DNA of 64,000 nucleotides from positions 41,744 to 105,743 of the forward strand of contig NZ_WWCU01000022.1 of the NCBI RefSeq assembly GCF_009857595.1, read 5' to 3'. Origin of the DNA: Pseudoduganella aquatica. GTDB lineage: Bacteria > Pseudomonadota > Gammaproteobacteria > Burkholderiales > Burkholderiaceae_D. Under the pieces are notes generated by a model that ran no database searches, had not been told where the DNA came from, and worked only from the letters and a program-made list of their open reading frames with translations. The translations under genes were made by a program, and so were the position numbers. Positions 44,006 through 53,595 of the stretch are shown here, in pieces; within the stretch, counting starts at the first letter, position 1; each line of letters starts with the position of its first letter.

Positions 44006-45967
44006 TTACCGGCCCAGCGAGATCAGCACGTCGAACAGCGTGCTGGCGATCTGCATCACCTTGCCGGAGGCCTGGTAGGCCTGCTGGTAGCGCAGCAGAT
44101 TGGCCGCCTCCTCGTCCAGGTTGACGCCCGATACGCTCTGCTGGGCGTTGCTGGCCTGCTTGACCGCCGCCGTGGCCGCGTCGGCGCCGATCTGCACTTC
44201 GCGCGTCTTGTTGCCGACGAAGTTGACCATGGACGCATACGCGCTCTGGTAGGTGGTCTTGCCGCCGTTCAGGATGTTCTTGGCCTGCAGGTCGCCCAGC
44301 AGCGCGCCGTTGCGGTTGTCGCGCGTGCCGCCGGTGTTGGGGCCGACGGTGAAGCTGTCGGTGTCGCCCGGGGTGCCGCTGATGGAAATGTTCACGCCGC
44401 CAAAGCTGATCGAGGCGCCGTCCGTGTACGGTATCGACGGTGTGCCGGCCGGATAGGTGGTGCTCACGCCGTTGGCCGTCACCACCACATCCTGGGCGGC
44501 GGGGAAGCCGCTCAGCGAGCCGGTCAGCGCGTCATAGCTCAGCGTGACGGGCGCGGCCAGCGCATTGCCCGCCGTCAGGTAGTTGCTGTCCACCGTGCCG
44601 GGCGTGATCTTGCCGTTGCCGGTGTTGCTCAGCGGCGCGTTGGTGACGATGGGCGCGGCCAGCGCGATCTTGCCGACGTCGGTCAGCGACACCTTGAACT
44701 CGGAGGCCGCCATATAAGTCGGGCGCACGGCGAAATGGTCGCCCGTCGCCGGCGTGCCGCTGAGCGTGTATTCCACCCCGTCCACGATTTGCGGGCCGGT
44801 GGTCTGCGGATAGGTCAGCACGGTGGATTGGCCGTCCGAGGCGCGCTTGAGCACGTAGTTGGTGCCGTCGAAGTTGAGGTCGTAGTCGCTGGTGGTGAGC
44901 GCGCTGGCGTCCTTCACCACACCGGTCACCACCGCCGTGCTGACCGGGCTGTTGCGCGAATCCACGCCGATATAGGCGTTGATGTCGGAGAAGAAATTGC
45001 CGCCCAGCGCGCCGTTGCGGTCCTGGCCCAGCTGGTGCTGGGCGTTGAAGCTGGCCGCGAGGCCGGCCGCCACCTGGCCCAGCTCGTTGCGCGCGCGGTC
45101 CAGCGAGCCGCTGCGGAACTCCAGCAGGCCGCCCAGCGCACCGCCCGTCAGCGCCGATTCCGGCAGCGGCGAGATCTCGTTATTGGTCTGGTAACCGATG
45201 GTCATGCGGGTGGGGTCGGTCAGCGAAGGCGTGGTGGCCAGCGCGAAATTGCGGTTGCTGATCACCAGCGGCTGGCCGGTGCCGATGGACACCGTCAGCG
45301 AGTGCGCGTCGCCCTGGGTCACGGTGACCTTGACCAGCTTGTTCAGCTCGCTGATCAGCTGGTCGCGCTGGTCCAGCAAATCGTTCGGCGCGCGCGACGG
45401 GTCCACCGTCAGGCCGGCGATATCGTTGTTCAGCTTGCCGATCTGCTCGGCATAGGAATTAATCTGCGTCACGGTGGACGTGATCTCGCTGTTGACCCCG
45501 TCGCCGATCTCGGTCAGGCGGTCGCTCAGGCCCTGGAAGCGGGCCGCCAGCGTGTTGGCGGTCGACAGCATGGCGCTGCGCGAAGCGTCGGTGGCCGAGT
45601 TCGAGCTGGCGTCCTGCACGCCCTTGAAGAAGTCCTGCAGCGCCGGCGACAGGCCGGAGGTGCTGTCGGCCAGCAGGTTGTCGATCTGGCTGATCTGGGC
45701 GTAGAAACCGTCCAGGCTGGCCTCGTTGGCTTCCGCGCCCAGCAGCTGCTTGGTCAGGAAGTCGTCGTACTGGCGCTTGATCTGGGTCACTTCGGTGCCG
45801 GTGCCGACAAAGAAGCCGCCGCTGGCCTCCGGCTGCATATTCGACTGCACGAGGGTCTGGCGGCTGTATCCCGGCACGTTGGCGTTGGCGATATTGTGCC
45901 CCGTGGTGGACAGGCCTACCTGGGCCGCCAGCAAGCCGCTTTTGCCTATGCTGAGAAGACTGGACAT
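44006..45967 (-). CDS. flgK: Flagellar hook-filament junction protein FlgK (HAP1)
   Basis: 653 residues from the ATG at 45965-45967; a longer frame from 46015 adds 16 residues not found in the family. The N-terminus SSLLSIGKSGLLAAQVGLSTTGHNIANANVPGYSRQ is the rod-hook family signature, and the C-terminus SGVNLDEEAANLLRYQQAYQASGKVMQIASTLFDVLISL is equally typical. The middle is long and variable. It is exported after the FliK switch. Confidence 0.96.
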   Translation of the reverse strand: MSSLLSIGKSGLLAAQVGLSTTGHNIANANVPGYSRQTLVQSNMQPEASGGFFVGTGTEVTQIKRQYDDFLTKQLLGAEANEASLDGFYAQISQIDNLLADSTSGLSPALQDFFKGVQDASSNSATDASRSAMLSTANTLAARFQGLSDRLTEIGDGVNSEITSTVTQINSYAEQIGKLNNDIAGLTVDPSRAPNDLLDQRDQLISELNKLVKVTVTQGDAHSLTVSIGTGQPLVISNRNFALATTPSLTDPTRMTIGYQTNNEISPLPESALTGGALGGLLEFRSGSLDRARNELGQVAAGLAASFNAQHQLGQDRNGALGGNFFSDINAYIGVDSRNSPVSTAVVTGVVKDASALTTSDYDLNFDGTNYVLKRASDGQSTVLTYPQTTGPQIVDGVEYTLSGTPATGDHFAVRPTYMAASEFKVSLTDVGKIALAAPIVTNAPLSNTGNGKITPGTVDSNYLTAGNALAAPVTLSYDALTGSLSGFPAAQDVVVTANGVSTTYPAGTPSIPYTDGASISFGGVNISISGTPGDTDSFTVGPNTGGTRDNRNGALLGDLQAKNILNGGKTTYQSAYASMVNFVGNKTREVQIGADAATAAVKQASNAQQSVSGVNLDEEAANLLRYQQAYQASGKVMQIASTLFDVLISLGR

Positions 45968-46064
45968 GGTGTGTTTACTTTCTGTATATACGTAGTCTAC
46001 GGCAGCGGCTGCCAAAACTTGAAATGCACACGGGCAACAGTGTGCCCGTCCGCGTTAAACATGG

Positions 46065-47063
46065 TTACGCCAGCGACTGCTGGATGATGCGCGTGAGCTT
46101 GCTGGCGTACTGCGGATCGGTGGCGTAGCCGGCTTTTTGCAGGCCGTGCGCGAACTTGCTGGCGTCGCCGGCGCTGGCCAGGACTTTCTCGTAGCGAGGG
46201 TTGTCGGTCAGCAACTTTGCATAATCCTTGAAACTGTCGGCATAGCTGTCGTAGGCGCGGAAGCGCTCCACCTTCTGCTGCGGCTTGCCGTTGACGAACT
46301 CCGTGGTGACGGCCTCGACCGTTTTGCCCTTCCAGCCCGGGCCGGCCTTGATGCCGAACAGATTGTTGCTGTTGCTGCCATCGCGGCCCTTGATCTCGCG
46401 CTTGCCCCAGCCGCTTTCCAGCGCCGCCTGGCCCAGCATGAACTTGGCCGGGATGCCGGTGGCCTTGCTGGCCTCGTCCGCGTGGCTGCCCAGCTTGCTC
46501 TGGAAGGCGCGCACATGGGCCGCCTGCGAGCCCTTGCCGCTGTCCATGGCGGCGGCGCTGCCGCCCGGCACGTCGGCCTGGGCGCCGGCCTTGGCCGAGG
46601 CCGCCGCGCCGCCCGCCGCCTCGATGGCGCGCTGCAGCCTGGCCGCCACGGCCGCGCTGGCCAGGCTGCCGGTGTTGGGAATGCCGGACGCATCCGACGG
46701 GGCGGTCTCGCCGCCCAGCGCCAGCGCCTGCTCGTTCTGCTTGGACAATTGCCGCACCAGCACGTCGGACAGGCCCACGCCCTTCTTGGCCAGGTTCTGG
46801 CTGGTCTGCTGGTCCAGCATGGAGGTGAACATCTTGGTCTGCTGGTTGTCCAGCATGCCTTCGCCCGGCGAAGCCTCGCGCATGCTTTTCATCATCATGT
46901 TGATGAACATGGCCTCGAACTGGGTGGCGGCGCCTTTCAGCGCGTCCGGCGAGCCGGCGTTGGCGCCCTTGCGCAGCGCGGCCGCGCCCTTGACGTCGGC
47001 GGCCAGGGTGGCGCTCAGGTCGTTGGCGCTGCTGCCGGCGGTGCTGGAGGCTTGACGTATCAT
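46065..47063 (-). CDS. flgJ: Flagellar rod assembly protein / peptidoglycan hydrolase FlgJ
   Basis: 332 residues with both FlgJ domains. The N-terminal rod-binding domain covers about 40-110 (ATQFEAMFINMMMKSMREASPGEGMLDNQQTKMFTSMLDQQ). The C-terminal glucosaminidase domain covers about 185-330 with the catalytic Glu in QAALESGWGKREIKG and YDSYADSFKDYAKLL. It cuts peptidoglycan in the periplasm so the rod can pass. It lies 10 bp after flgI. Confidence 0.95.
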   Translation of the reverse strand: MIRQASSTAGSSANDLSATLAADVKGAAALRKGANAGSPDALKGAATQFEAMFINMMMKSMREASPGEGMLDNQQTKMFTSMLDQQTSQNLAKKGVGLSDVLVRQLSKQNEQALALGGETAPSDASGIPNTGSLASAAVAARLQRAIEAAGGAAASAKAGAQADVPGGSAAAMDSGKGSQAAHVRAFQSKLGSHADEASKATGIPAKFMLGQAALESGWGKREIKGRDGSNSNNLFGIKAGPGWKGKTVEAVTTEFVNGKPQQKVERFRAYDSYADSFKDYAKLLTDNPRYEKVLASAGDASKFAHGLQKAGYATDPQYASKLTRIIQQSLA

Positions 47064-47073
47064 GGCGGCCTCC

Positions 47074-48186
47074 TCAAATGATCTCGAGCTCGGCGCGCAG
47101 CGAACCGGCGGCCTTCATCGCTTGCAGTATCGCCAGCAAATCCTGCGGCGTGGCGCCGATGGCGTTGAGCGCCTTGACCACGTCGGCCAGCTGGGCGCCG
47201 CCCTTGACCAGCATGACCTTGCCGCCGTCCTTCTTGATGTCGATATTGGCGTTCTGCGTGACCACGGTCTGGCCGCCGGACAGCGGGCCGGGCTGGCTCA
47301 CCTGCGCGTCGGTGGAGACCGACACCGTCAGGTTGCCGTGCGAGATGGCGCAGGTTTCCAGCGCCACCGCCTGGTTCATCACCACCGAGCCGGTGCGCGC
47401 GTTCATGATCACCTTGGCGGCCATCTGGGCCGGGTTCACCTGCAGGTTCTCCAGCGTGCCAATAAAGGACACGCGCTGGTCGCTGCTGGAAGGCGCTTGC
47501 ACGCGGATCACGCGGCCGTCCAGCGCGTAGGCGATGCCGGCGCCGAATTTGTCGTTGATCGCTTCCACCACCCGGCTGGCGGTGGAAAAGTCGGTGGTGT
47601 TCAGTTCCAGCTTGATCTGGTTGCCCTCGCCCAGCGAGTTGGCCACCGCGCGCTCGACCGTGGCGCCGCCGGAAATGCGGCCCACGCTCAGGTGGTTCAC
47701 CACCACCGAGGTGCCGCCCGACTGCGCGCCCACGCCGCCCACCAGCACATTGCCCTGCGCCATGCCGTACACCTGGCCGTCCGCGCCTTTGAGCGGCGTC
47801 ATCAGCAAGGTGCCGCCGCGCAGGCTTTTCGCATTGCCCATGGACGAGACGGTCACGTCCATCAGCTGGCCCGGCTGGGCGAAGGCCGGCAGCGAGGTGG
47901 TGACCATGACGGCCGCCACGTTCTTCAGCTGCAGGGTGTTGGCGGCCGGCAGGGTGATGCCCATCTGCTGCAGCATGGACATCACGGTCTGCACCGTGAA
48001 CGGGGTCTGGGTGGTCTGGTCGCCGGTGCCGTCCAGGCCGATCACCAGGCCGTAGCCCATCAGCTGATTCTGGCGCACGCCGGCCACGCTGGCCAGGTCT
48101 TTCAGGCGCTCGGCCTGTACAGGCTGGGCCAGCAGGCACAGGGCGGCCGCGGCGGCGGCGAGGAGTTTGCTTGGAGTTTTCATCAT
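47074..48186 (-). CDS. flgI: Flagellar P-ring protein FlgI
   Basis: 370 residues with a Sec signal peptide (about 1-25, ending QPVQA) followed by ERLKDLASVAGVRQNQLMGYGLVIGLDGTGDQT, the FlgI start. The C-terminus VKALNAIGATPQDLLAILQAMKAAGSLRAELEII is canonical. It is a periplasmic bushing around the rod. Its start codon shares one base with the flgH stop. Confidence 0.98.
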   Translation of the reverse strand: MMKTPSKLLAAAAAALCLLAQPVQAERLKDLASVAGVRQNQLMGYGLVIGLDGTGDQTTQTPFTVQTVMSMLQQMGITLPAANTLQLKNVAAVMVTTSLPAFAQPGQLMDVTVSSMGNAKSLRGGTLLMTPLKGADGQVYGMAQGNVLVGGVGAQSGGTSVVVNHLSVGRISGGATVERAVANSLGEGNQIKLELNTTDFSTASRVVEAINDKFGAGIAYALDGRVIRVQAPSSSDQRVSFIGTLENLQVNPAQMAAKVIMNARTGSVVMNQAVALETCAISHGNLTVSVSTDAQVSQPGPLSGGQTVVTQNANIDIKKDGGKVMLVKGGAQLADVVKALNAIGATPQDLLAILQAMKAAGSLRAELEII

Positions 48187-48848
48187 CAGAATGGCAGTAC
48201 GCTGAGGAAGAAGCGCGCCGCCATGGAATTCACTTCGGCGCGGTCGATCTTGGCGCTGGTGCGGTATTCCACGCGCGCGTCGGCCACGGCGGTCGAGGCC
48301 ACGGTGTTGCCGGTGCCTATGGTGTCCGGATTGATCATGCCGGAGAAGCGGATGTATTCCACGCCCTTGTCCAGCGCGATCTGCTTCTCGCCGGCCACGA
48401 TCAGGTTACCGTTGGGCAGCACCTCGACCACGGTGGCGCCCATGGTGCCGGTGAAGGTGTTGCTGGCGCTCTGGCTGGCGTTGTCGGCGAATTTGTTGTC
48501 GGCGCTGGTGGTGATCTGGCTGCCGAAGGTGCCGGCCAGCTGGCCCGGCGCCTTGAAGTTGACGCTGCCCGACTTGCCGCCCGCGCTGGCGCCGCTCTTC
48601 ACGGCCGAGGTCTTCTCGGTGATGACGATGTTGATCACGTCGCCCACCAGGCGCGCGCGGCGGTCCTCGAAATGCGGACGGTAGTTCTGCACCTGGAAGA
48701 TGGCGCCGCTGGTCGGCGCGGCCATCTGCGCCTGCGTCAGCGGACGCGCGGTGGTGGCGCCCTGCACGATGGAGGTCGGCGCGGTGCCGCAGCCGGCCAG
48801 GGGCAGGCTCAGCGCCAGCATGGCGGTGACGGGAGTGATCAGTTTCAT
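48186..48848 (-). CDS. flgH: Flagellar L-ring lipoprotein FlgH
   Basis: 220 residues. The lipobox LAGC places the lipidated Cys at residue 20. Core motifs are FQVQNYRPHFEDRRARLVGDVINIVITEKTSA and VVEVLPNGNLIVAGEKQIALDKGVEYIRFSGMINPDTI. It forms the outer-membrane ring. It lies 15 bp after flgG. Confidence 0.98.
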   Translation of the reverse strand: MKLITPVTAMLALSLPLAGCGTAPTSIVQGATTARPLTQAQMAAPTSGAIFQVQNYRPHFEDRRARLVGDVINIVITEKTSAVKSGASAGGKSGSVNFKAPGQLAGTFGSQITTSADNKFADNASQSASNTFTGTMGATVVEVLPNGNLIVAGEKQIALDKGVEYIRFSGMINPDTIGTGNTVASTAVADARVEYRTSAKIDRAEVNSMAARFFLSVLPF

Positions 48849-48863
48849 GGCGGTGCTCCTTGC

Positions 48864-49646
48864 TTACAGCTGCGACAGCTTGGCCAGCATCTGGTCCGAA
48901 GTGGTGATGGCCTTGCTGTTGATTTCGTAGGCGCGCTGGGTCTGTATCATGTTGACCATTTCCTCGACCACGTTGACGTTCGAGGTTTCCACATAGCCCT
49001 GCAGGATGACGCCGGTGCCGTTGGTGCCGGGCGTGTTGTTCTGCGCCGCGCCGGAAGCGCCGGTTTCCACGTACAGGTTCTCGCCCTTGGACTCCAGGCC
49101 GGTGGGATTGATGAAGGTGGACAGCTGGATGCTGCCGATCTGCTGCGCGGCGGTCTGGCCCGGCAGGGTCACGGACACGGTGCCGTCGCGGCCCACGGTG
49201 ATGCTGTTGGCGTTGATGGGGATGGTGATGGCGGGCTGCAGCACGAAGCCGCTGGAGGTCACCATCTGGCCGTTGCTGTCGCGCTGGAAGGAGCCGTCGC
49301 GGGTGTAGCCGGTGGTGCCGTCGGGCAGCAGCACATTGAAGAAGCCGTTGCCGTTGACCATCAGGTCTTTATCGTTGCCGGTGGCCTGGGGGTTGCCCTG
49401 GGTGTGGATGCGCTCGATGGCGACCGGGCGCACGCCGGTGCCCACCTGCATGCCCGATGGCAGCTGCGTCTGCTGCGACGACTGGGCGCCGGGCTGGCGC
49501 ACATTCTGGTACAGCAAGTCCTCGAACACGGCGCGCGACTTCTTGAATCCGTTGGTGCTGACGTTGGCCAGGTTGTTGGCAACCGTGTCCATCTGCGTCT
49601 GCTGCGCTTCCATGCCAGTCTTGGCTATCCACAGCGATCGTATCAT
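48864..49646 (-). CDS. flgG: Distal rod protein FlgG
   Basis: 260 residues, the usual length. The N-terminus RSLWIAKTGMEAQQTQMDTVANNLANVSTNGFKKSRAVFEDLLYQ and C-terminus VEEMVNMIQTQRAYEINSKAITTSDQMLAKLSQL are the rod family signatures. It forms the distal rod inside the P and L rings. Confidence 0.98.
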   Translation of the reverse strand: MIRSLWIAKTGMEAQQTQMDTVANNLANVSTNGFKKSRAVFEDLLYQNVRQPGAQSSQQTQLPSGMQVGTGVRPVAIERIHTQGNPQATGNDKDLMVNGNGFFNVLLPDGTTGYTRDGSFQRDSNGQMVTSSGFVLQPAITIPINANSITVGRDGTVSVTLPGQTAAQQIGSIQLSTFINPTGLESKGENLYVETGASGAAQNNTPGTNGTGVILQGYVETSNVNVVEEMVNMIQTQRAYEINSKAITTSDQMLAKLSQL

Positions 49647-49714
49647 TTGCTTTCTCCCGTAATGGTCGTGGCAGCCGGAGCTTTTTCCACGTCACCATTA
49701 TGCAGGGTCGGGCA

Positions 49715-50458
49715 TTAAGTCAAAGCGAGGATCTGGGTGGCTTTCGCGGCGTTATTCTCGGCATTCTTCAGCAAGCTCATTTGCGTCTCGAACTGCCGGC
49801 CCAGCGAAATCATGTTGACCATGGCGTCCACCGGATTGACGTTGCTGCCCTCGAGCGCGCCGTCCACCAGGCGCACATTGACGTCCGGATCGGCCGGCAG
49901 GCCGCTCTTCTGGCGGAACAAGCCGTCCGTGCCGCGCTCCAGGCCCCTGGTGTCCGGATTGACCAGCTTGATGCGGCCCAGCACATTGGCCGGCCCCGGC
50001 TTGGTCTGGCTCGTATCGATCACGCTGACGGTGCCGTCGGCCGCCACCGCCACCTCGCTTTGCGGCGGGATGGCGATGGGACCGTTCTCGCCCACCAGCG
50101 TCTGGCCGCTGGTGGTTTGCAGCAGGCCGTTCTCGCTCACCTTCAGGCTGCCGTTGCGCGTGTACGCCTCGGAGCCGTCGGACGACTGCACCGCCATCCA
50201 GCCCTCGCCGCGCAGCGCCACGTCCAGGCTGCGGCCGGTGGTCTGGATGGGACCGGCGCGGAAGTCCGCCCCCACCGTGGAGTCGACCACGAAGGTGCGC
50301 GTCGGCAGCCCCTCCGACTGCACCGGCACGGCCCGGAAAGAATCGAGCTGGGCGCGGAAGCCGGTGGTGGTGGCGTTGGCCAGGTTGTTCGACGTGGTGG
50401 CCTGCTGCTCCAGGATATGCCTGGCGCCGGTCATGGCGGTGTAGACGAGACGGTCCAT
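49715..50458 (-). CDS. flgF: Proximal rod protein FlgF
   Basis: 247 residues from the ATG at 50456-50458, with AAGGAAAGG upstream. A longer frame to 50704 runs into flgE and is not real. The start MDRLVYTAMTGARHILEQQATTSNNLANATTTGFRAQ and the end DAMVNMISLGRQFETQMSLLKNAENNAAKATQILALT are typical of FlgF. Confidence 0.97.
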   Translation of the reverse strand: MDRLVYTAMTGARHILEQQATTSNNLANATTTGFRAQLDSFRAVPVQSEGLPTRTFVVDSTVGADFRAGPIQTTGRSLDVALRGEGWMAVQSSDGSEAYTRNGSLKVSENGLLQTTSGQTLVGENGPIAIPPQSEVAVAADGTVSVIDTSQTKPGPANVLGRIKLVNPDTRGLERGTDGLFRQKSGLPADPDVNVRLVDGALEGSNVNPVDAMVNMISLGRQFETQMSLLKNAENNAAKATQILALT

Positions 50459-50490
50459 TGCTGCCTTTCCTTCTCTTGCTAGGCGTTCGA

Positions 50491-52044
50491 TTAACGCAGG
50501 TTGACCAGCGTCTGCAGCACCTGGTCCTGGGTCTTGATGGTCTGCGAGTTGGCCTGGTAGACGCGCTGCGCCGTGATCATGTTCACCAGCTCGGCCGTCA
50601 GGTCCACGTTCGAGGTTTCGACCGACGAGGAACGCAGCTGGCCGTTGGCGCCGGTGCCCGGCACACCCACCTGCGGCGTGCCCGAGGTCGAGCTCTCGGC
50701 CCACGCGTTGTTGCCCAGAGGCGTCAGGCCGTCGTTGTTGGCGAAGTTCACCAGCACGATCTGGCCCAGCGGACGCGATTTGCCGTTGCTGTACTGGCCC
50801 AGGATCACACCGTCCGCCCCGGCCGCGAAACGCTCCAGGTGGCCGGACGAATAGCCGTTCTGAGTGGACGCTTTTTCACTGGTGGCGGTGCCGTACTGCG
50901 TGGTGCCGGTGAAGCCGGTGCTGATGGTCAGCGGCGCGACCGAGCCGGTGTTCGGGAAGATAGGCAGCGTGAGCGTAAACGGCATGGTCTGCGGCGGCAC
51001 CAGGTTGGCCATCGCAGTCGTGCTCAGCGAACCCTTTTGATCGAAGATCAGCGTGGCGGCTTTGCTTGGCGGCGCGGAGATAGCCTTCGACAGCGCCAGA
51101 TTGATGGCGTCCGGATTGGTGCCGACGATGGCGCCCACGTTGGCCGGGTTGCCGGCGCCGCCATACAGGGCCGCCAGCGCAGCGCTTTGTTCAGGCGTCA
51201 CGCCGGGGATGGCGTCCAGCACAGCCTGCATGGCCGCACCGGCCGCGTCGGCGTAGTCGATCGCAGCCTGGGCGATGGTGGGCTGGTCGCCGCCTTGCAC
51301 CGCCGCTTGGTAGGCTGCCCGCGCGGCAATGGCGCCAGGATCGGTCGCGGCGGCGGCGGCTACCGTGGCGGCATTCATTTCCAGGCCGTCGCTGGCAACA
51401 TACACATCCCAGGTATTGGCGTCGGTCTTTACATAATAGGTCGACAGCACGTGCGGATTACCCAGCGTGTCGTACACGTCCAGCACGGTCTGCTTGTTGT
51501 AGGTCAGCGGGTCCTTGGCGTTGAACGGAATTTTTTCCGGCACCTTGCTGCGGGAATCAAGGTTCAGCTCGTAATTGGCCGTGGTGGTGGCCACCGGCAC
51601 CAGGTCGGCCGTGTCGATCTGGATCGGCTCCGGCGCGCCCTGCAGGATTACGCCGTCGCTGGTGGCCGGGTAGCCGGTGATGGCGTTGCCCTGCGCGTTG
51701 ATGATGGTGCCGCTTTTATCGAGCTGGAACTGGCCGTTGCGGCTGTACTGCACGCCGCCGCTGGGGGTGGTGGTGCGGAAGAAGCCGCCGCCGTTGATCG
51801 AGATGTCCAGCGGGTTGTTCGAGGTCTCGATATTGCCCTGCGTGAACTGCTGCGCCAGGCGCGAGACCGACACGCCGATACCGGCGTTGTTGCCGCTCAC
51901 GCCGTTCAGCGAATTGGCGTACAGGTCGGCGAACTGCGCTTGCGAGCCCTTGAAACCCACGGTACTGGCGTTGGCGATATTGTTGCCGATAACGTCCAGA
52001 GATTTGGAAGCGGCGTTCAGGCCGCTGAGTCCTTGTTGGAACAT
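50491..52044 (-). CDS. flgE: Flagellar hook protein FlgE with a large internal insertion
   Basis: 517 residues; the ends are canonical (MFQQGLSGLNAASKSLDVIGNNIANASTVGFKGSQAQF; VDLTAELVNMITAQRVYQANSQTIKTQDQVLQTLVNL). Many FlgE proteins have 400-430 residues. The surplus is an Ala-rich, mostly helical stretch at about residues 224-327 (AATVAAAAATDPGAIAARAA ... TPEQSAALAALYGG ...), between the DGLEMN strand and the TLIFDQKGSL strand, i.e. in the outer hook domain. It is exported before the FliK switch and polymerises on the rod with FlgD. Confidence 0.95.
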   Translation of the reverse strand: MFQQGLSGLNAASKSLDVIGNNIANASTVGFKGSQAQFADLYANSLNGVSGNNAGIGVSVSRLAQQFTQGNIETSNNPLDISINGGGFFRTTTPSGGVQYSRNGQFQLDKSGTIINAQGNAITGYPATSDGVILQGAPEPIQIDTADLVPVATTTANYELNLDSRSKVPEKIPFNAKDPLTYNKQTVLDVYDTLGNPHVLSTYYVKTDANTWDVYVASDGLEMNAATVAAAAATDPGAIAARAAYQAAVQGGDQPTIAQAAIDYADAAGAAMQAVLDAIPGVTPEQSAALAALYGGAGNPANVGAIVGTNPDAINLALSKAISAPPSKAATLIFDQKGSLSTTAMANLVPPQTMPFTLTLPIFPNTGSVAPLTISTGFTGTTQYGTATSEKASTQNGYSSGHLERFAAGADGVILGQYSNGKSRPLGQIVLVNFANNDGLTPLGNNAWAESSTSGTPQVGVPGTGANGQLRSSSVETSNVDLTAELVNMITAQRVYQANSQTIKTQDQVLQTLVNLR

Positions 52045-52069
52045 GATTTCCCCTATGCAGTAAGGTGGG

Positions 52070-52747
52070 TTACAGAATTTGTTTGATGTCGGCCATGGTC
52101 AGCTGCCCGGCCGTGGGCACGTTCAGCTTCACGCCGCCGGCGCCGGTGGACACGCTGGCCACCACGCCGAACTGCAGCGCGGTCGCGTCCTTCAGCACCA
52201 CGCCGCCGGCGCGCGCCTCCACGCTGAACACGTAGTTACCGTTGGGCAGCGTGGTGCCGTCCTCCAGCTTGCCGTCCCAGGTGATGGGCTGGGTGCCGGC
52301 CGGCTGGTCCTTCATCTGGATGGACGCCACTTCCTTGCCGGCGGCGGTCTTGATGACGATATCGACGGTGTCGGCCGGCGTGGCCAGGTCGATGCCCAGG
52401 ATGGCCTTGCCCTCGCTCAGGCCGATGTTCTTGCCGGCCGACAGCACGCCATGGTTGATCATGCCGGCCGCCTGCACGTTCTCCGACGACTGGTAGCTGG
52501 ACTTGAGCGACTCCAGCGTGGTGTTCAGCTTGTTCACGCCGGTGACGGTGGACAGCTGCGCCAGCTGGCTGGTGAGCTGCGCATTGTCCAGCGGATTCAT
52601 CGGATCCTGGTTCTTCAGCTGGGTGACCAGCAGCGTCATGAATTTATCGGTATCGGCCTGCACGCCATCGGTGGCGGTCTGCTTCTTCGGGTTGACGGCG
52701 TTCAGCAGCGTATCGGACACCGGCGCGTTGGTGGACACAGTGGTCAT
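52070..52747 (-). CDS. flgD: Hook assembly scaffold FlgD
   Basis: 225 residues. The N-terminal export and cap region has DKFMTLLVTQLKNQDPMNPLDNAQLTSQLAQLSTVTGVNKLN. The C-terminal part holds Ig-like and Tudor-like domains (ADTVDIVIKTAAGKEVASIQM; GTQPITWDGKLEDGTTLPNGNYVFSVEA). It caps the growing hook and is then discarded. It lies between flgC and flgE. Confidence 0.97.
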   Translation of the reverse strand: MTTVSTNAPVSDTLLNAVNPKKQTATDGVQADTDKFMTLLVTQLKNQDPMNPLDNAQLTSQLAQLSTVTGVNKLNTTLESLKSSYQSSENVQAAGMINHGVLSAGKNIGLSEGKAILGIDLATPADTVDIVIKTAAGKEVASIQMKDQPAGTQPITWDGKLEDGTTLPNGNYVFSVEARAGGVVLKDATALQFGVVASVSTGAGGVKLNVPTAGQLTMADIKQIL

Positions 52748-52771
52748 GGCTTATCTTTCTAAGGTTGCGGC

Positions 52772-53179
52772 TTACTGGCCGATGGTGAGGGTTTTCAGCA
52801 GCAAGGTCTTGGCCGCGTTCATGGTTTCCACGTTGGTCTGGTAGGAGCGCGAGGCCGACAGCATATTGACCATTTCGTCCACCACGTTCACGTTCGGCAT
52901 GCTGACATAGCCCTTGTCGTCGGCCATCGGATGCTTGGGGTCGTACACCTGCTTGAGCGGCGACGGGTCCTCGATCACGCGCTGCACCTTGACCCCGGTG
53001 GACGCGCCGCCATTGGCGGCCGGCTGCGCCTCGAACACCACCTGCTTGGCGCGGTAGGCCTCGCCGCTCGCGCTGGTGGCGCTGTCGGCATTGGCCAGGT
53101 TGCTGGCCACGACGTTCAGGCGCTGCGCCTGGGCGCTCATGGCTGAACCGGAAACATTGAATATACTAAACAGCGACAT
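52772..53179 (-). CDS. flgC: Proximal rod protein FlgC
   Basis: 135 residues, standard length. SLFSIFNVSGSAMSAQAQRLNVVASNLANADSATSASGEAYRAKQVVFEA and the end NVVDEMVNMLSASRSYQTNVETMNAAKTLLLKTLTIGQ are canonical. It lies 2 nt after flgB. Confidence 0.98.
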   Translation of the reverse strand: MSLFSIFNVSGSAMSAQAQRLNVVASNLANADSATSASGEAYRAKQVVFEAQPAANGGASTGVKVQRVIEDPSPLKQVYDPKHPMADDKGYVSMPNVNVVDEMVNMLSASRSYQTNVETMNAAKTLLLKTLTIGQ

Positions 53180-53181
53180 GA

Positions 53182-53595
53182 TTATTGACCTCCCTGTATG
53201 GCCGCCATCAGCCCCTTGATCTGGGAATTGATCAGCGTAATGCCGGCCTCGTAGCGCAGCGCGTTGTCGGCGAACTGGTTGCGTTCCACATCCATATCCA
53301 CCGTATTGCCGTCCACCGCGCCCTGCACGATGCCGCGGTATTGCAGCGGCGTGCCGTCGGCCAGCGTGCCGGCGCTTTGCTGGGGGACGGGGAAATGCTT
53401 GGGCGCCGTGGTCTTCAAAGGCTGGGCCGCGCCCGCCATCGCCGTGCTCAGCGCGGCGGTGAAGTCGATGTCCTTGGCCTTGTAGTTCGGCGTGTCCGCA
53501 TTGGCGATGTTAGACGCCAGCACGGTCTGGCGCTGAGAGCGCAGGCTCAGTGCCGTCTCGTTGAAGCGCATGAATTCGTCCAGTTTCCCTAACAT
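53182..53595 (-). CDS. flgB: Proximal rod protein FlgB
   Basis: 137 residues with LRSQRQTVLASNIANADTPNYKAKDIDF and the C-terminal DMDVERNQFADNALRYEAGITLINSQIKGLMAAIQGG. It is the first gene of flgBCDEFGHIJKL on the minus strand, divergent from flgA. Confidence 0.97.
   Translation of the reverse strand: MLGKLDEFMRFNETALSLRSQRQTVLASNIANADTPNYKAKDIDFTAALSTAMAGAAQPLKTTAPKHFPVPQQSAGTLADGTPLQYRGIVQGAVDGNTVDMDVERNQFADNALRYEAGITLINSQIKGLMAAIQGGQ

Noticed and set aside
44735..46087. 450-codon plus-strand frame over flgK
   Set aside because: Antisense shadow of a conserved hook-filament junction protein.
50459..50704. Longer flgF start at 50704
   Set aside because: It would add 82 Gly/Arg/Ala residues overlapping flgE; the ATG at 50458 has a strong ribosome site and gives the family N-terminus.
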